64,000 bases of DNA, taken from the NCBI RefSeq assembly GCF_001642085.1, contig NZ_CP014699.1, positions 1,178,001 to 1,242,000 on the forward strand, read 5' to 3'. The DNA comes from Streptococcus pantholopis. GTDB taxonomy: Bacteria; Bacillota; Bacilli; Lactobacillales; Streptococcaceae. The first letter of the stretch is position 1; each line of letters begins with the position of its first letter. The position numbers and the translations under genes were made by a program. The notes beneath the pieces were generated by a model. It worked only from the letters and a program-made list of their open reading frames with translations, searched no databases and had not been told where the DNA came from. Shown here piece by piece: positions 40,214-50,575 of this stretch.

Positions 40214-40772
40214 GGCTCTATAATTTCTGTAGTGGGGACACCCCGACAGAGATTGTGGAGTCTTTTTGACTACACAAAAAATCCCATATAATCTATAACT
40301 CAAAGCAACCGAACACACATTGAAATCCGTTCTAAGTCAGACTATGCTATACTTCTGTATCTTACCCTCCTTATCAAAGACAAACGGCAAAGTCTGGCTT
40401 TCTAAAGCCGCCATTCGTAAGCTGAAGGAATTAACCTTTAAGCCTGGGCTTTCCTTCCTTTCACTTTCAGGAGAAAAATCTGACTGCTTCTTTGACTTAA
40501 TAGGCGATAGCTTTGAAGCGGTCAATCCAGTTTTTCAGACTGTCTTTAAAACGTTTAAAAATAGGGACTCAAGATAATCAATGCCTTTGGACAGTCTTAC
40601 TCCAGCGCTAAACCTAGAAGTCACAAACAATCTTATTAAGGTCATCAAACGCATATGTTTGGCCTTAGGAAGAGGCATACTTTAAGACACGGCTTTTAGC
40701 GCCCTCAACATCAAAAGAGAGAACCAATCTGGCCCTCTCTCTAGTCTTATGATTAAATCACTTGTCATCTAG
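40214..40772 (+). pseudogene. ISL3-family transposase remnant
   Basis: It begins with the GGCTCTATAATTTCTGTAG end. After a gap, pieces of the C-terminal third of an ISL3 transposase appear in shifting frames: VWLSKAAIRKLKELTF, then FFDLIGDSFEAVNPVFQTVF, LEVTNNLIKVIKRI and FSALNIKRENQSG. The N-terminal two thirds are missing. The order and spacing match the family, and several frameshifts separate the pieces. It forms the outer edge of the I-E region. Confidence 0.75.
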
Positions 40773-40877
40773 TCTCTACAGTTGATAATGAGCCGTTTTT
40801 TCTTATCAGTATGGCATGACATCGTAGGATTCAGTGTGCAGTGCTTGTTCTCTGCACGTATTGTTACCGATAAGTGC

Positions 40878-42230
40878 CTACTCGATACCAATTTCTGCTT
40901 GAACTACTTCTGCGATAGTATCGACATAATAAGCGACTTGTTCGTCTGTCGGAGCTTCTGCCATCACGCGCAGAAGCGGCTCAGTTCCGCTTGGCCTGAC
41001 CAAAATCCGGCCGTTGCCGCCCATCTCTGCTTCCATTTTTTCTATAACAGCAGCAATAGCAGGCACTTCTGTCGCTTTTTCCTTCATTTTGTTATCGACA
41101 CGGATATTGACAAGTTTTTGCGGATAGATGGTCACTTCTGCAGCTAGTTCAGATAATTTTTTACCTGTCTCCCGCATGACTTTTGTCAGCTGAATAGCCG
41201 TCAGCTGGCCATCACCGGTTGTGTTGTAATCCATAATAATCACATGGCCTGACTGTTCACCGCCAAGATTATAGCCTGATTTACGCATTTCTTCCACAAC
41301 ATAACGGTCACCCACTGCTGTAATCACTTTATTGATTCCTTGGCTGTCCAGAGCTTTATGGAAGCCCAGATTAGACATGACCGTTGTCACAATGGTATTT
41401 TGAACCAGCTCACCTTTTTCTGAAAGATATTTGCCGATAATATACATGACCTTATCGCCGTCAACAATCTGACCGTTCTCATCGATTGCTATAAGGCGGT
41501 CGCTGTCTCCATCAAAGGCCAGACCAACATCAGCAGCTGTTTTTTGAACTGTTTCCTGAAGCTGTTCAGGGTGGGTAGAGCCGATGCCGTCATTGATATT
41601 GAGGCCGTCTGGTTTTTCCCCGATCACTGTAATATCAGCGTTTAAATCGAGAAAAATATCTCTGGCTGTCACAGCAGCAGCTCCGTTGGCAGTATCCAGA
41701 GCCACTTTCATACCGGCTAAGTCACTGCCTGTTGAAATCAGAAATTTTTCGTACTTACGCAGACCTTCCGGATAGTCGACTACTCTTCCCAGTCCCTGAG
41801 CTGACGGACGCGGCAGAAGATCAGTCTCGGCTTCTAAAAGCGTTTCGATTTCCAGTTCACGGTCATCATCCAGTTTAAAACCGTCACTTCCAAAAAATTT
41901 GATACCGTTATCCAAGGCCGGGTTATGGCTGGCAGAAATCATGACACCCGCACTGGCTTTTTCAGTACGCACAAGATAAGACACACCTGGTGTCGCTAAA
42001 ACACCTAACTTGTAGACTTCTATCCCAACAGACAGCAAACCTGCAACAAGGGCAGATTCCAACATTTCACCCGATATTCGGGTATCGCGTGCAACAAAAA
42101 CACGCGGACGGTCTGCTTCGTGCTGGCTGAGAACGTAGCCGCCGAAACGTCCGAGTTTAAAAGCTAATTCCGGTGTCAATTCCACATTAGCTTCACCGCG
42201 TACACCGTCTGTGCCAAAGTATTTTCCCAT
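40878..42230 (-). CDS. glmM: Phosphoglucosamine mutase
   Basis: A 450-residue enzyme that turns glucosamine 6-phosphate into glucosamine 1-phosphate for peptidoglycan precursor synthesis. The opening [18 protein letters not shown], the phosphoserine loop [19 protein letters not shown], metal site DGDSDR and [12 protein letters not shown] are intact. It follows cdaR in the conserved cdaA-cdaR-glmM order. GlmM is known to bind and limit CdaA in other Firmicutes. Confidence 0.97.
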   Translation of the reverse strand: MGKYFGTDGVRGEANVELTPELAFKLGRFGGYVLSQHEADRPRVFVARDTRISGEMLESALVAGLLSVGIEVYKLGVLATPGVSYLVRTEKASAGVMISASHNPALDNGIKFFGSDGFKLDDDRELEIETLLEAETDLLPRPSAQGLGRVVDYPEGLRKYEKFLISTGSDLAGMKVALDTANGAAAVTARDIFLDLNADITVIGEKPDGLNINDGIGSTHPEQLQETVQKTAADVGLAFDGDSDRLIAIDENGQIVDGDKVMYIIGKYLSEKGELVQNTIVTTVMSNLGFHKALDSQGINKVITAVGDRYVVEEMRKSGYNLGGEQSGHVIIMDYNTTGDGQLTAIQLTKVMRETGKKLSELAAEVTIYPQKLVNIRVDNKMKEKATEVPAIAAVIEKMEAEMGGNGRILVRPSGTEPLLRVMAEAPTDEQVAYYVDTIAEVVQAEIGIE

Positions 42231-42284
42231 AATTTTTCAGCGAATTTTTCGCTTCCTCCATTCAATAGTCTTTGTTATTATCTA

Positions 42285-43241
42285 TTATTTTTTCTTGGTT
42301 GTCAACTCAACAGTAACCGCCGAAGGATCGACAGTGACATTATCAGCAGACAGATTGAGTGTCTTGCTGGTATCCTTTGTCACATCAGAAATATCAATTT
42401 CAGCCACAACCTGATCAACAGCATCCAAAGCTTCCTGAGTCCCCGAAATCGTTACTGTATCCTGACTTAGTTTATAGTCAACGGACTCTAAATTACTGGC
42501 CAAGGTCCCTGTAGTTTTGACCGTCAGCGGCACCGTTTTGGTTAATTTCTTAACATTGACTGTCAGAGTAGCCTTAGCAGGTTCAATAACACTGGCTAAA
42601 ATTTTTCCGTCTGAAGCAACGGCCTGCAGCGTAACTCTGCCGCTGTAGTCACTGTCCAGCACCTCATCTTCCGGGAGACGGGCAATGACATGGTCAACCT
42701 GTTCGATAGTGGTTTCGTCGCTGGTCACCTCTACTTCTGTCAGATTAACCGAAACTTTTTTCAGAGCATAGCCAGCAGCAAATTGATTGCTTTCCACCTG
42801 GCCCTGAACAGGGAAGGTTTTTGTCTTTTTTTTGCCAATGGTTACCGAGATATTCTCCGGTAAAACCGCTGCTGTCATTCCGGAAGGCAAATCGGTCACC
42901 TGCAGGGGAGCAGTTGTCGTCCCAGTTGAAAGTCCTGTTAAATCAGCCACAACTTTGAAACTTCTTGTATCACTGTTTATTTCAGAATCTAGTTTAACAC
43001 GGTTGGTTGAGGTTAAATAGACCTCTGCTTCGTAGGAATAACCGCTGATAAAGTACTGATCACTGTCATACTTGATATCTATCGGAACATCAGACAAGGT
43101 ATGCGTATAGGTTTCCGCAAGACCGGAGGTCTGAGTGCCAGAATTGTTATACTGACTGGCAGCAGCTGTTAAAAAAAGAAGCACAGAGAGAAAAATGGAA
43201 ACAAGCGCTAGCCAGACATGGCTGTTAAAAAGCTTTTTCAT
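42285..43241 (-). CDS. cdaR: YbbR-domain regulator of c-di-AMP synthesis
   Basis: A 318-residue protein with one N-terminal membrane helix (VWLALVSIFLSVLLFLTAAAS, residues about 9-29). Extracellular YbbR-type repeats of about 80 residues follow (DVPIDIKYD..., VTIGKKKTKTFPVQGQ..., KLTKTVPLTVKTTG...). It regulates the diadenylate cyclase with which it overlaps by four bases. The repeats and length are normal. Confidence 0.92.
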   Translation of the reverse strand: MKKLFNSHVWLALVSIFLSVLLFLTAAASQYNNSGTQTSGLAETYTHTLSDVPIDIKYDSDQYFISGYSYEAEVYLTSTNRVKLDSEINSDTRSFKVVADLTGLSTGTTTAPLQVTDLPSGMTAAVLPENISVTIGKKKTKTFPVQGQVESNQFAAGYALKKVSVNLTEVEVTSDETTIEQVDHVIARLPEDEVLDSDYSGRVTLQAVASDGKILASVIEPAKATLTVNVKKLTKTVPLTVKTTGTLASNLESVDYKLSQDTVTISGTQEALDAVDQVVAEIDISDVTKDTSKTLNLSADNVTVDPSAVTVELTTKKK

Positions 43242-44092
43242 CTTTTTTTCCTCCTTCTTAATAACCGTTTATACCACGTTTTTTGTTCGTCCTGCTCAAC
43301 CATGAATTGGGTTCGCAGAACAGCCGCAAAATTGTCCAAACTTAAATCATGCAGAAACTCCCCTTTCGCAGCAACTGATATGGCACCTGTTTCTTCGGAA
43401 ACAATAACTGTCAGGGCATCAGAATGCTCGGATAAGCCGATTGCTGCCCGGTGACGTGTCCCAAATTCTTTTGAAATGGCTGTTGATTCGGACAAAGGGA
43501 GATAGGCTGAAGATACAGCAATTTTATTTCCCCGGATAATCACCGCTCCATCATGAAGCGGTGTGTTGGGAATAAAAATATTGATTAACAATTGGCTGGA
43601 AATATCTGCATCCAACGGTATCCCAGTCAAAATATATTCTTGCAGGGTCTGCGTCCGTTCAATTGAAATCAGAGCTCCGATTTTACGGGGGCTCATATAA
43701 GCCGCAGCATCAACTAAGGCCTCAATCATTTTCTCTTCATCACTGAGCTGCTGCTTCTGCAGAAAGACCTGTGTCGTCCGTCCGAATCTCTCTAAGCCTG
43801 AACGGATTTCCGGAGCGAAAATGACAACTGCGGCAATCACACCGTAAGTGATAACCTGATTCATCAAGTAGGTAATCGTTGTAAAGCCAATCCACTCTGC
43901 CACAAATCTAAAAACAATAAACAGTAAAACTCCCTGAACCAGAGACATAATCTTAGTACCGGCCAAAACCTTAATAAATTTGTAAATCAGCCAAGCGACA
44001 ATTAGAATATCCAAGACATGAATGACAAAAAGCCAGGGGCTTTCAAACAGGCTCGCCCAAAACTTAGCGTCAATAGATGTTAAATGACTCAT
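43238..44092 (-). CDS. cdaA: Diadenylate cyclase CdaA
   Basis: A 284-residue membrane enzyme that makes c-di-AMP from two ATP. Three membrane segments lie in residues about 17-100, followed by the DAC domain with the LHDGAVIIRGN and FGTRHRAAIGLSE motifs (DGA and RHR) that form the active site. It is the first gene of the cdaA-cdaR-glmM operon, divergent from murT. c-di-AMP controls potassium and osmolyte balance and is essential in many streptococci. Confidence 0.96.
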   Translation of the reverse strand: MSHLTSIDAKFWASLFESPWLFVIHVLDILIVAWLIYKFIKVLAGTKIMSLVQGVLLFIVFRFVAEWIGFTTITYLMNQVITYGVIAAVVIFAPEIRSGLERFGRTTQVFLQKQQLSDEEKMIEALVDAAAYMSPRKIGALISIERTQTLQEYILTGIPLDADISSQLLINIFIPNTPLHDGAVIIRGNKIAVSSAYLPLSESTAISKEFGTRHRAAIGLSEHSDALTVIVSEETGAISVAAKGEFLHDLSLDNFAAVLRTQFMVEQDEQKTWYKRLLRRRKKR

Positions 44093-44176
44093 ACGTTTAT
44101 CTCTTTCTTTTAATATGCATTTCTATTATAACACGATATGTTGAGATTTTCTGTATCAACAAATATTATTTTGTGA

Positions 44177-44182
44177 TAAAAT
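44177..44182 (+). promoter_or_regulatory. Extended -10 element placing the murT start at +1
   Basis: TGATAAAAT (44174-44182) is an extended -10. A start seven bases after its end falls on the A of the murT ATG at 44189. No Shine-Dalgarno sequence lies upstream of that ATG, so the murT transcript may be leaderless. Confidence 0.5.
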
Positions 44183-44188
44183 GAAATT

Positions 44189-45532
44189 ATGAAGTTAAAT
44201 ACTATTATGGGAATAACGGCTGGTCGGGCAGCCAATTTTATTTTGAAAAAATTAGGACGCGGTTCAACTTTTCCCGGTCGTCTGGCTCTTAAATTTGATA
44301 AACACATTTTAGATACTATTGCCAAAGATTATGAGATTGTTGTCATAACCGGTACTAACGGCAAAACACTGACAACTGCACTGACTGTCGGTATTTTAAA
44401 AGAGGCATTTGGCAGTATCGTCACCAATCCAAGTGGTGCCAACATGATTTCAGGGATTGTTTCAACCTTTTTGACCGCTAAAGCGCATGCCGGTGCCAAA
44501 AAAATAGCTGTATTAGAGATTGACGAGGCTAGTTTGGCTAAAGTGACACAGTACATCACACCCAGCCTCTTTGTATTTACTAATATTTTTCGTGATCAGA
44601 TGGATCGTTATGGGGAAATTTACACAACCTACCAAATGATTTTAGCTGGCGCTGCAAAGGCTCCTCAGGCGACAATACTGGCTAATGGGGACAGTCCGCT
44701 CTTTAATTCTCAGAAGCTGATTAATCCTGTTAAATATTATGGTTTCGCAACAAAAATGCAGTCACCCCAGCTGGCTCATTATAATACCGAAGGAGTGCTC
44801 TGCCCGAATTGTCAGCATATTTTAAAATTCAAACTCAGCACCTATGCTAATTTAGGCGATTATATCTGTGAAAACTGCGGTTTCCGGCGACCTGAACTGG
44901 ATTATAAACTGACTGAACTAACAGCAGTTACCAATACCAGCTCTGAATTTATCATTGATGGTCAGACCTACTCGGTCAATGTGGGCGGGCTTTATAATGT
45001 CTACAACGCTTTGGCTGCCGTTTCTGTTGCAGAATTTTTCGGTATTGAGCCAGATCAGATTAAATCCGGTTTCAATAAAAGCCGGGCAGTATTTGGCCGG
45101 CAGGAAACATTCAAAATCGGTAATAAATCTTGTACCCTTGTTCTTATTAAAAATCCGGTCGGAGCCAGTCAGGCTCTTGAAATGATTGAGCTGGCTCCTT
45201 ATCCCTTCACACTTTCTGTTCTGCTAAATGCGAATTATGCAGATGGTATCGATACCAGCTGGATTTGGGATGCAGACTTTGAGCGCATTGTGAAGATGCC
45301 TATTCCCCAAATTTTTGCCGGCGGTGTCCGCCATTCAGAAATCGCCAGACGGCTGCGAGTCACCGGTTATGCCGAGGACAGTATTACAGAAGCGCCTCAG
45401 CTGACCGATATTATAACACTTATTGAAGCACAGGACTGTCAGCATGCCTATATTTTAGCAACCTATACGGCGATGCTGGAATTCCGCGAACTGCTGGCCA
45501 ACCGACACGCTGTAAGAAAGGAGATGGACTGA
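44189..45532 (+). CDS. murT: Lipid II isoglutaminyl synthase subunit MurT
   Basis: A 447-residue Mur-ligase-like protein that, with GatD, amidates the D-Glu of lipid II to D-isoglutamine, needed for cross-linking in streptococci. The P-loop is [15 protein letters not shown] (residues about 52-66). LEIDEA and [12 protein letters not shown] follow, and a zinc ribbon with CPNCQ and CENCG lies around residues 204-230. The DUF1727 C-terminus is present. It overlaps gatD by one base (TGATG). The start lacks a ribosome site. Confidence 0.95.
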   Translation: MKLNTIMGITAGRAANFILKKLGRGSTFPGRLALKFDKHILDTIAKDYEIVVITGTNGKTLTTALTVGILKEAFGSIVTNPSGANMISGIVSTFLTAKAHAGAKKIAVLEIDEASLAKVTQYITPSLFVFTNIFRDQMDRYGEIYTTYQMILAGAAKAPQATILANGDSPLFNSQKLINPVKYYGFATKMQSPQLAHYNTEGVLCPNCQHILKFKLSTYANLGDYICENCGFRRPELDYKLTELTAVTNTSSEFIIDGQTYSVNVGGLYNVYNALAAVSVAEFFGIEPDQIKSGFNKSRAVFGRQETFKIGNKSCTLVLIKNPVGASQALEMIELAPYPFTLSVLLNANYADGIDTSWIWDADFERIVKMPIPQIFAGGVRHSEIARRLRVTGYAEDSITEAPQLTDIITLIEAQDCQHAYILATYTAMLEFRELLANRHAVRKEMD

Positions 45533-46317
45533 TGACCTACACTTCTCTGCAGTCTCCTGATAACAAGGAATATCTTTATGAATTAAGGCTTGCCCATCTT
45601 TACGGTAACCTTCTTAATACTTACGGAGATAACGGCAATGTTCTCATGCTCAAATATGTTGCTGAAAAATTAGGCGCTAAGATGACTGTTGATATCATCT
45701 CCTTAGGGGATGACTTCCCAGCCGATAAGTATGATTTAGCTTTCTTTGGCGGCGGTCAGGATTATGAACAGGCCATTGTTGCTCACGATTTACCGTCCAA
45801 GAAAGAGTCTATCAGCCGCTTCATTCACAATGACGGTGTGATGCTGGCAATTTGCGGCGGTTTTCAGCTGTTGGGACAGTATTATATACAAGCTGACGGC
45901 CGAAAAATAGACGGTATAGGGGTAATGGGGCACTATACGCTTAATCAGGATAATAACCGCTATATCGGTGATATCAAAATTTATAATGACGAGTTTGATG
46001 AAACCTATTACGGTTTTGAAAACCATCAAGGACGCACTTTTCTGGCCGATGATGAAAAACCGCTAGGCATGTGTGTCTACGGCAAAGGCAATAATCATGA
46101 AGACGGTACTGAAGGGATGCACTATAAGAATGTTTTCGGCAGTTATTTTCACGGTCCCCTTCTGTCGCGCAATGCAAACTTGGCTTACCGTCTTGTGACC
46201 ACTGCGCTGAAAAATAAATACGGTCAAAACATCGAGTTGCCGTCTTATGATACTGTTTTGGCTAAAGAAGTCCCTGAAGAATATGCTGACATCAAAAACA
46301 AAGCTGACTTCGAATAA
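45532..46317 (+). CDS. gatD: Lipid II isoglutaminyl synthase glutaminase subunit GatD
   Basis: A 261-residue class I glutamine amidotransferase that supplies ammonia to MurT. The catalytic cysteine is in [15 protein letters not shown] and the histidine in [12 protein letters not shown]. The GGGQDYEQ segment is also family-typical. It is translationally coupled to murT. After its stop comes a partial copy of the dispersed hairpin repeat. Confidence 0.95.
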   Translation: MTYTSLQSPDNKEYLYELRLAHLYGNLLNTYGDNGNVLMLKYVAEKLGAKMTVDIISLGDDFPADKYDLAFFGGGQDYEQAIVAHDLPSKKESISRFIHNDGVMLAICGGFQLLGQYYIQADGRKIDGIGVMGHYTLNQDNNRYIGDIKIYNDEFDETYYGFENHQGRTFLADDEKPLGMCVYGKGNNHEDGTEGMHYKNVFGSYFHGPLLSRNANLAYRLVTTALKNKYGQNIELPSYDTVLAKEVPEEYADIKNKADFE

Positions 46318-46326
46318 TTATTATAG

Positions 46327-46463
46327 CAAGATACAAAGCCCGTTAAAAACACAAAGTGAAAATGGCGGTAAGCCAGAAATCTCTGATTTCGTCTGCGCAC
46401 CCCTGCCAAAACGACTAGAAGGGTGCGGCAGGCTGTAAAGACTGCAAAGCCTCAGTCATCTGG
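46327..46463 (+). repeat. Partial dispersed repeat, long variant
   Basis: It begins GATACAAAGCCCGTTAAAAA, continues with a GGCGGTAAGCCAGAAATC...GATTTCG unit, and stops inside it; the right arm with GGGCGTGTTC is absent. The unit is the reverse complement of that in the tandem blocks at 13195-13477 and 58021-58548. It lies just after gatD. Confidence 0.7.
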
Positions 46464-46518
46464 GGCCCTCTAATTGATTGCTGCCATCATGATGACAGCA
46501 ATCTTTTTACTGTTACCA

Positions 46519-46567
46519 TATCAAAAAACTTCTGTTTAGTTAAAATTAAAACAGAAGTTTTTTGATA
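46519..46567. terminator. Bidirectional terminator
   Basis: The arms TATCAAAAAACTTCTGTTT and AAACAGAAGTTTTTTGATA are perfectly complementary around an 11-base loop. It closes the murT-gatD unit on the plus strand and the broken reductase gene on the minus strand. Confidence 0.85.
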
Positions 46568-46643
46568 TTAAGAATTTTAGAAAGTCTATAGTTAGTAATT
46601 GAGTCTGTAAGGGAACAGCTTACCTAAGAGGAAGCATTTCCCT

Positions 46644-47993
46644 TTACTCCGTTTTGAGTAATGCTGCTAATGTAGACCAAAGCATATAGGTTTGGGTAGG
46701 AAAAGACATGATCAGGCTGTTTAAATCCTTAGCAGTCATCCTCTTCTCAATAACTGGCGCTAACCAGTCTAACCATGCCCCAACCTGACTTGAAATAGCT
46801 CCTGCTCCTACTAGATAGGATTCATTGTCAAAAATCAAAGCCAACTCTGAATCTAATTCATGATTATTGACCCAATCCTTTTGTTTGCCCCATGGAATCT
46901 CAACCAACTTATATTTATCTGGCTTGGCCTTTGCTTGGGCAATAGTAACCCCTACTTGTCCGATTCGAGGAAGAGTGAATACCAGATTTGGTATAACTGG
47001 ATAGTGGATTTCAGGACCTTGAGGATTTAAGATATCGCGCCCAATATAGTTCGATTCAAATTCAGCAGTTGGTGTCAGCTTAGGAATCGTTTTATCTACA
47101 ATATCACCGGAGGCATAAATAGTTGGCACAGATGTCCGCATATGGTTATCAACCTTAATTCCGCGAGGACTGGCCTCAATCCCCAATTCTTCTAAGCCTA
47201 TATTTTCAATATTTAACACACGGCCTGTCGCGTCCAAGACAAAATCACCGACTGCGCGTGTGCCATCTTTAGTTGATACGCGCAAACCACCTTCTACTTC
47301 TTCAACTGACGAGACCGCTTGTTCAAAATGGAAGGCTGCGCCTTGCGATTCAAATTTATCCACAATCACTTGAACATATTTTTCAGGGTAGGCCAGCAGT
47401 GGACGGTCCGCATATTCAAAGAAAGTAACTTTTTTACCTGCTAACAAAGCCATTGAAGCAAACTCCATTCCAATGACTCCTGCTCCAATCACTATCATGT
47501 GTTCAGGCAGCCGGTCTAAATCTAAAAATTCCGTACTGCCTTTTGTTAATTCTTTTCCAGGAATATTCAGTTTGGCATTGCGCGCGCCTGTTCCGATAAC
47601 AATATTTTTGGTCGAATAGGTCTGACCATCGACAGAAACAGTGTGTTCATCTTCAATACGTCCACGCCCATAAATGATATCAATTCCAAGGGATTTAAAC
47701 ATTGCAGCTGCCCCAGTTTGGAAACCTGCGAGAGTCTTCCTCTTGTGAGCCATAAGCTGCTCCCAGTCAATGTGCACATCTGCTTTAAGACCTAAGTCTT
47801 AATAATTGAGCAGGCCATCTAAAAGCTCAAATGGCCCATCTAAAAGAATTTTCGCATCGCATCCATAGTTAGTACAAACTCCGCCGATTTTGTCAGCTTC
47901 AACCATAGCAACCTTTTTCCCTGCTGCCGCAAGAATACGGGCTCCGTGATTATTAGCATGACCACTTCCGATAAAGATGACATCATAGTCCAT
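46644..47993 (-). pseudogene. FAD-dependent disulfide reductase-like gene with an in-frame stop
   Basis: One frame of 449 codons plus stop encodes a class I pyridine nucleotide-disulfide oxidoreductase. It has DVIFIGSGHANNHGARIL (FAD site), GGVCTNYGCDAK (redox-active cysteines), IVIGAGVIGMEFASMALL (NAD site) and IYASGDIV. An in-frame TAA at 47801-47799, after codon 64 (LLNY-stop-DLGLKADV), splits it. The rest is undamaged, so the mutation is recent or a sequencing error. It is in the same direction as a NrdI-like flavodoxin and a MarR gene, probably one operon. Restart at the GTG of 47777 would lose the FAD loop and the cysteines. Confidence 0.85.
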
Positions 47994-48085
47994 ATTGGTA
48001 TCCTCTACTTCTAATTAGCTTATTCACTGCCAATTTTCTCAATTTACTGCTTGTCTTTAGCTTCAGCTTACAGCTGTATTTTCTT

Positions 48086-48448
48086 CTAATAGTTTGACAA
48101 GGCTTCCCTGATCTGCTTAATATCCTCAGCCGTCCCGGAACCATTGACCTTAGCAAGCACCGGAACATGGTAGGCCTCACTAATTTTATCTGCCGCAAAG
48201 CTAAAGGTTTCCGCATGGTTTTCCAGACTCCCGCTTCCTACTACAGCCTTAACCCCAGGGTTAGCCTCTAGGAAGGTCCTAACGGGCTTTGGAACAGCAC
48301 CCTTTCCTGTTGAATAAGTAAAAATCACATAATCGCCTTCTACCCTTTCGGTACCGTCTGTAATCTTAAGACTATCATCAGTCCAGTTAAGTGATTTAAC
48401 AATCTTTTCCCCATTCCCGCTGCGTGTTGCATATACGATTCTAACCAT
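48086..48448 (-). CDS. NrdI-like flavodoxin
   Basis: A 120-residue flavodoxin-fold protein. IVYATRSGNGEKIV is the FMN phosphate loop. DYVIFTYSTGKGAVPKPVRTFLE, the VGSGSLENHAETF segment and VPVLAKVNGSGTAEDIKQI match the NrdI family, which activates the manganese centre of class Ib ribonucleotide reductase. No nrdE or nrdF is nearby. The placement between a MarR gene and a disulfide reductase suggests a redox role in this operon instead. Confidence 0.82.
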   Translation of the reverse strand: MVRIVYATRSGNGEKIVKSLNWTDDSLKITDGTERVEGDYVIFTYSTGKGAVPKPVRTFLEANPGVKAVVGSGSLENHAETFSFAADKISEAYHVPVLAKVNGSGTAEDIKQIREALSNY

Positions 48449-48483
48449 TTAAACAACTCCTTTATTTTCATATTTTAACAACA

Positions 48484-48951
48484 TTACACTTTACTTTTTC
48501 GTCTATTTTGAAAAACCGTCACCATCTGCTGAAGCAACTGATTCAGTTCTTCTTTTTGCTTAATCTCTGAAAACAATTGCCTCATGCCCTCAGGAAATTC
48601 TTGAGCCTCTTTTTGCATGGCTTTTCCTGTTTCCGTCAGTGTGACCACTACATCTCTCGCATCGTTTTTTGATCTTTCTTTAGTGACTAAACCTTTTTCT
48701 TCAAGCTTTTTCAAAACAGGCGTTAATGTTCCGCTATCGAGAAATAGTCTTTCTTTTAGATGCTTTGTCAATGCTTGATGCTCTTCCCACAGTACCGTCA
48801 TTGTCACATACTGTGTATAGGTGAGATTAAGCTTTGAAAGAAAGGGATCATAAGAATTGATAAACTCACGCGAACAGACATAAAGCGAAAAGCAAAGGTG
48901 ATTATCCAATGTAAAAGAAGAGCTCCAATTATCATCTTTTTTCCCAACCAT
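48484..48951 (-). CDS. MarR/OhrR-type redox-sensing regulator
   Basis: A 155-residue winged-helix regulator. LFLDSGTLTPVLKKLEEKGLVTKERSKNDARDVVVTLT is the MarR DNA-binding motif. The N-terminal DNHLCFSLYVCSRE places a cysteine where OhrR proteins sense organic peroxides. The start at 48951 has AAAGGAGG about seven bases upstream; the longer frame to 48996 runs into the operator. It probably represses the operon via the palindrome at 48973-49000. Confidence 0.86.
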   Translation of the reverse strand: MVGKKDDNWSSSFTLDNHLCFSLYVCSREFINSYDPFLSKLNLTYTQYVTMTVLWEEHQALTKHLKERLFLDSGTLTPVLKKLEEKGLVTKERSKNDARDVVVTLTETGKAMQKEAQEFPEGMRQLFSEIKQKEELNQLLQQMVTVFQNRRKSKV

Positions 48952-48972
48952 AACTTTCCTCCTTTTCAAACC

Positions 48973-49000
48973 AATTTTGCTAAATCGATTTAACAAAATT
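48973..49000. promoter_or_regulatory. Near-perfect 28-bp palindromic operator
   Basis: AATTTTGCTAAATC and GATTTAACAAAATT form a palindrome with one mismatched pair. It starts 22 bases before the MarR-type gene, an expected spot for autorepression by an OhrR-like protein. Confidence 0.8.
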
Positions 49001-49057
49001 AGTTTACCTCATCTATTTCGATAAAACAACTATTCTGCCCAAAAGCATTACTGAGAT

Positions 49058-49101
49058 TAAAAAAAATAACATGCAGCAGCAAAGAGCTATGCATGTTATT
49101 T
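49058..49101 (-). terminator. Terminator of the polymerase-like gene
   Basis: AATAACATGCA and TGCATGTTATT pair, with a T8 tract following on the minus strand. It lies 19 bases past the stop of the gene at 49119-50312. Confidence 0.8.
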
Positions 49102-49118
49102 GTGATATCAAGGCCAGT

Positions 49119-50312
49119 TTACTGCATACGAGAAAGAAGATTCTTTAAATTGACTTCAGGATATTTTTTCTCTCGCCAGCTTAGACCTCTATTTTCTTCA
49201 ATAGCAAAATAGTTAAAAAGAAGACAGGTAAATATCAGACAGCTAACCCCGTAGTCCTCAATCATGGCTGTCAAAAAAGCAGAAAGAATCAGAATGGCGT
49301 GGTAAAGCTTAAAGCGCCTCCCCAGTGTCTGCAGGGCAATCAAAGCAGGGAAAAGACAATAGAGAAGCAAACCTTGGCGCAGAAGCGAGTCAACATAAAA
49401 ATTTTCATTGAAAATCGTCGCTCCATTAGCATAATGCAAGGAATCGATGCTTCTAGGGAAAAGGGAGAGACCGTATTCCTCCAAATAGGTATGAGCATTG
49501 CTGAGACGACTGGAAAAAATACGGTTAAAAAAGGTCAAAACAGCAGAATTTGGACTGTAGACAGCAGATAAGAGCAAACCTAACAGAAAAATAGTCAGAA
49601 TGGCAATAAATAAATCACGGCCCAAAATTTCGTAGTCATTTAGGGGATGGTAAAGTACCGTACAAAACAGAATCAGCAAACCAGCAATAAATCCGGTTCT
49701 TGAGTCAGTAACGGCATACAGCATCATGACTGCCAAGGCAAAGATTAGTGTCTCTAAAAAGCGAAACGGTTTTTTTCTAATCAAAGATAAATCCAAGAAA
49801 ATACTCGTCATAAACATACTTAGAGAATTAGGATGACCGAAGCCGTATGAATGACGGACAAGCTCCTTAGCCGGCCTAAAAAGTGTCACATCAGGGATTT
49901 TCCCATTGATATAAAGCAAAAAGACAGCTAAAGCTAAAAACAGTTTAGCATATAAAACAAAAGAGACAAAATCCTCCTGCTTAGGATCAACCGAAACAGA
50001 AAGCAGAAAGAAAGAAAGCACGGAGAAATCTGATACAAAAGTCTGAAGATAGGCTTGATGGGGCATAAGCAGAGCAAAAAGCCCCGCACTTATCAAGGCT
50101 AAAACACTTTGCCGCGACCAGCCGCATAGGTAGGTGTGCCAAACAAAAACAGCCACATTCAGCAGCAAAGCCATGACTGTAACGATGATATAATCAGCAT
50201 CTACCAGATAACGTTTGATAAAGTAAGCATAAATAGAAAACATAAAAGCAACAGTATAAACAATCTGATAGGTTTCTTTGTGCCGTAAAAAATTAAAGGT
50301 CATATATTTCAT
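49119..50312 (-). CDS. Wzy-like polysaccharide polymerase or O-antigen ligase family protein
   Basis: A 397-residue protein with about ten membrane segments and a long loop containing NAHTYLEEYGLSLFPRSID. The YGFGHPNSLSMFM motif and a TDSRTGFIAG segment are typical of Wzy-type polymerases and WaaL-type ligases. It stands alone with its own terminator and no glycosyltransferase neighbours. Its substrate polymer is therefore unknown. A GGGAGAGAT site precedes the ATG. Confidence 0.65.
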   Translation of the reverse strand: MKYMTFNFLRHKETYQIVYTVAFMFSIYAYFIKRYLVDADYIIVTVMALLLNVAVFVWHTYLCGWSRQSVLALISAGLFALLMPHQAYLQTFVSDFSVLSFFLLSVSVDPKQEDFVSFVLYAKLFLALAVFLLYINGKIPDVTLFRPAKELVRHSYGFGHPNSLSMFMTSIFLDLSLIRKKPFRFLETLIFALAVMMLYAVTDSRTGFIAGLLILFCTVLYHPLNDYEILGRDLFIAILTIFLLGLLLSAVYSPNSAVLTFFNRIFSSRLSNAHTYLEEYGLSLFPRSIDSLHYANGATIFNENFYVDSLLRQGLLLYCLFPALIALQTLGRRFKLYHAILILSAFLTAMIEDYGVSCLIFTCLLFNYFAIEENRGLSWREKKYPEVNLKNLLSRMQ

Positions 50313-50452
50313 TAGCTATCTCTCCCAAAACTATCACACTTCAATCATATCATAAAAAGAAAAGCTAAGCAAAAGGAGAAAAAAATAAAAGCTGCTGGAT
50401 ATTGCTACTGTAGCCCTAAGTTTGAGACTTGCTTTTTTCGAAAGACTCAAAC

Positions 50453-50482
50453 AAAAAAGAGGCTTTGTCCCAACCTCTTTTC
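50453..50482 (-). terminator. Terminator of the pdh-lplA region
   Basis: AAAAGAGG and CCTCTTTT pair with an 11-base loop, and a T-tract follows on the minus strand. It is about 95 bases beyond the lplA stop. Confidence 0.75.
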
Positions 50483-50575
50483 TCTTTTGAATGAAGGACT
50501 GCAGAATTTTGTCACTGGAATTTTACTATATTCAGTAAAAAATGATATCCTGTTTTCTGATTGTTTCGATAGCAT

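Noticed and set aside
47567..47779. 70-codon frame at the break in the disulfide reductase
   Set aside because: It is an out-of-frame shadow. The reductase frame itself continues through a single TAA, so no frameshift is needed.
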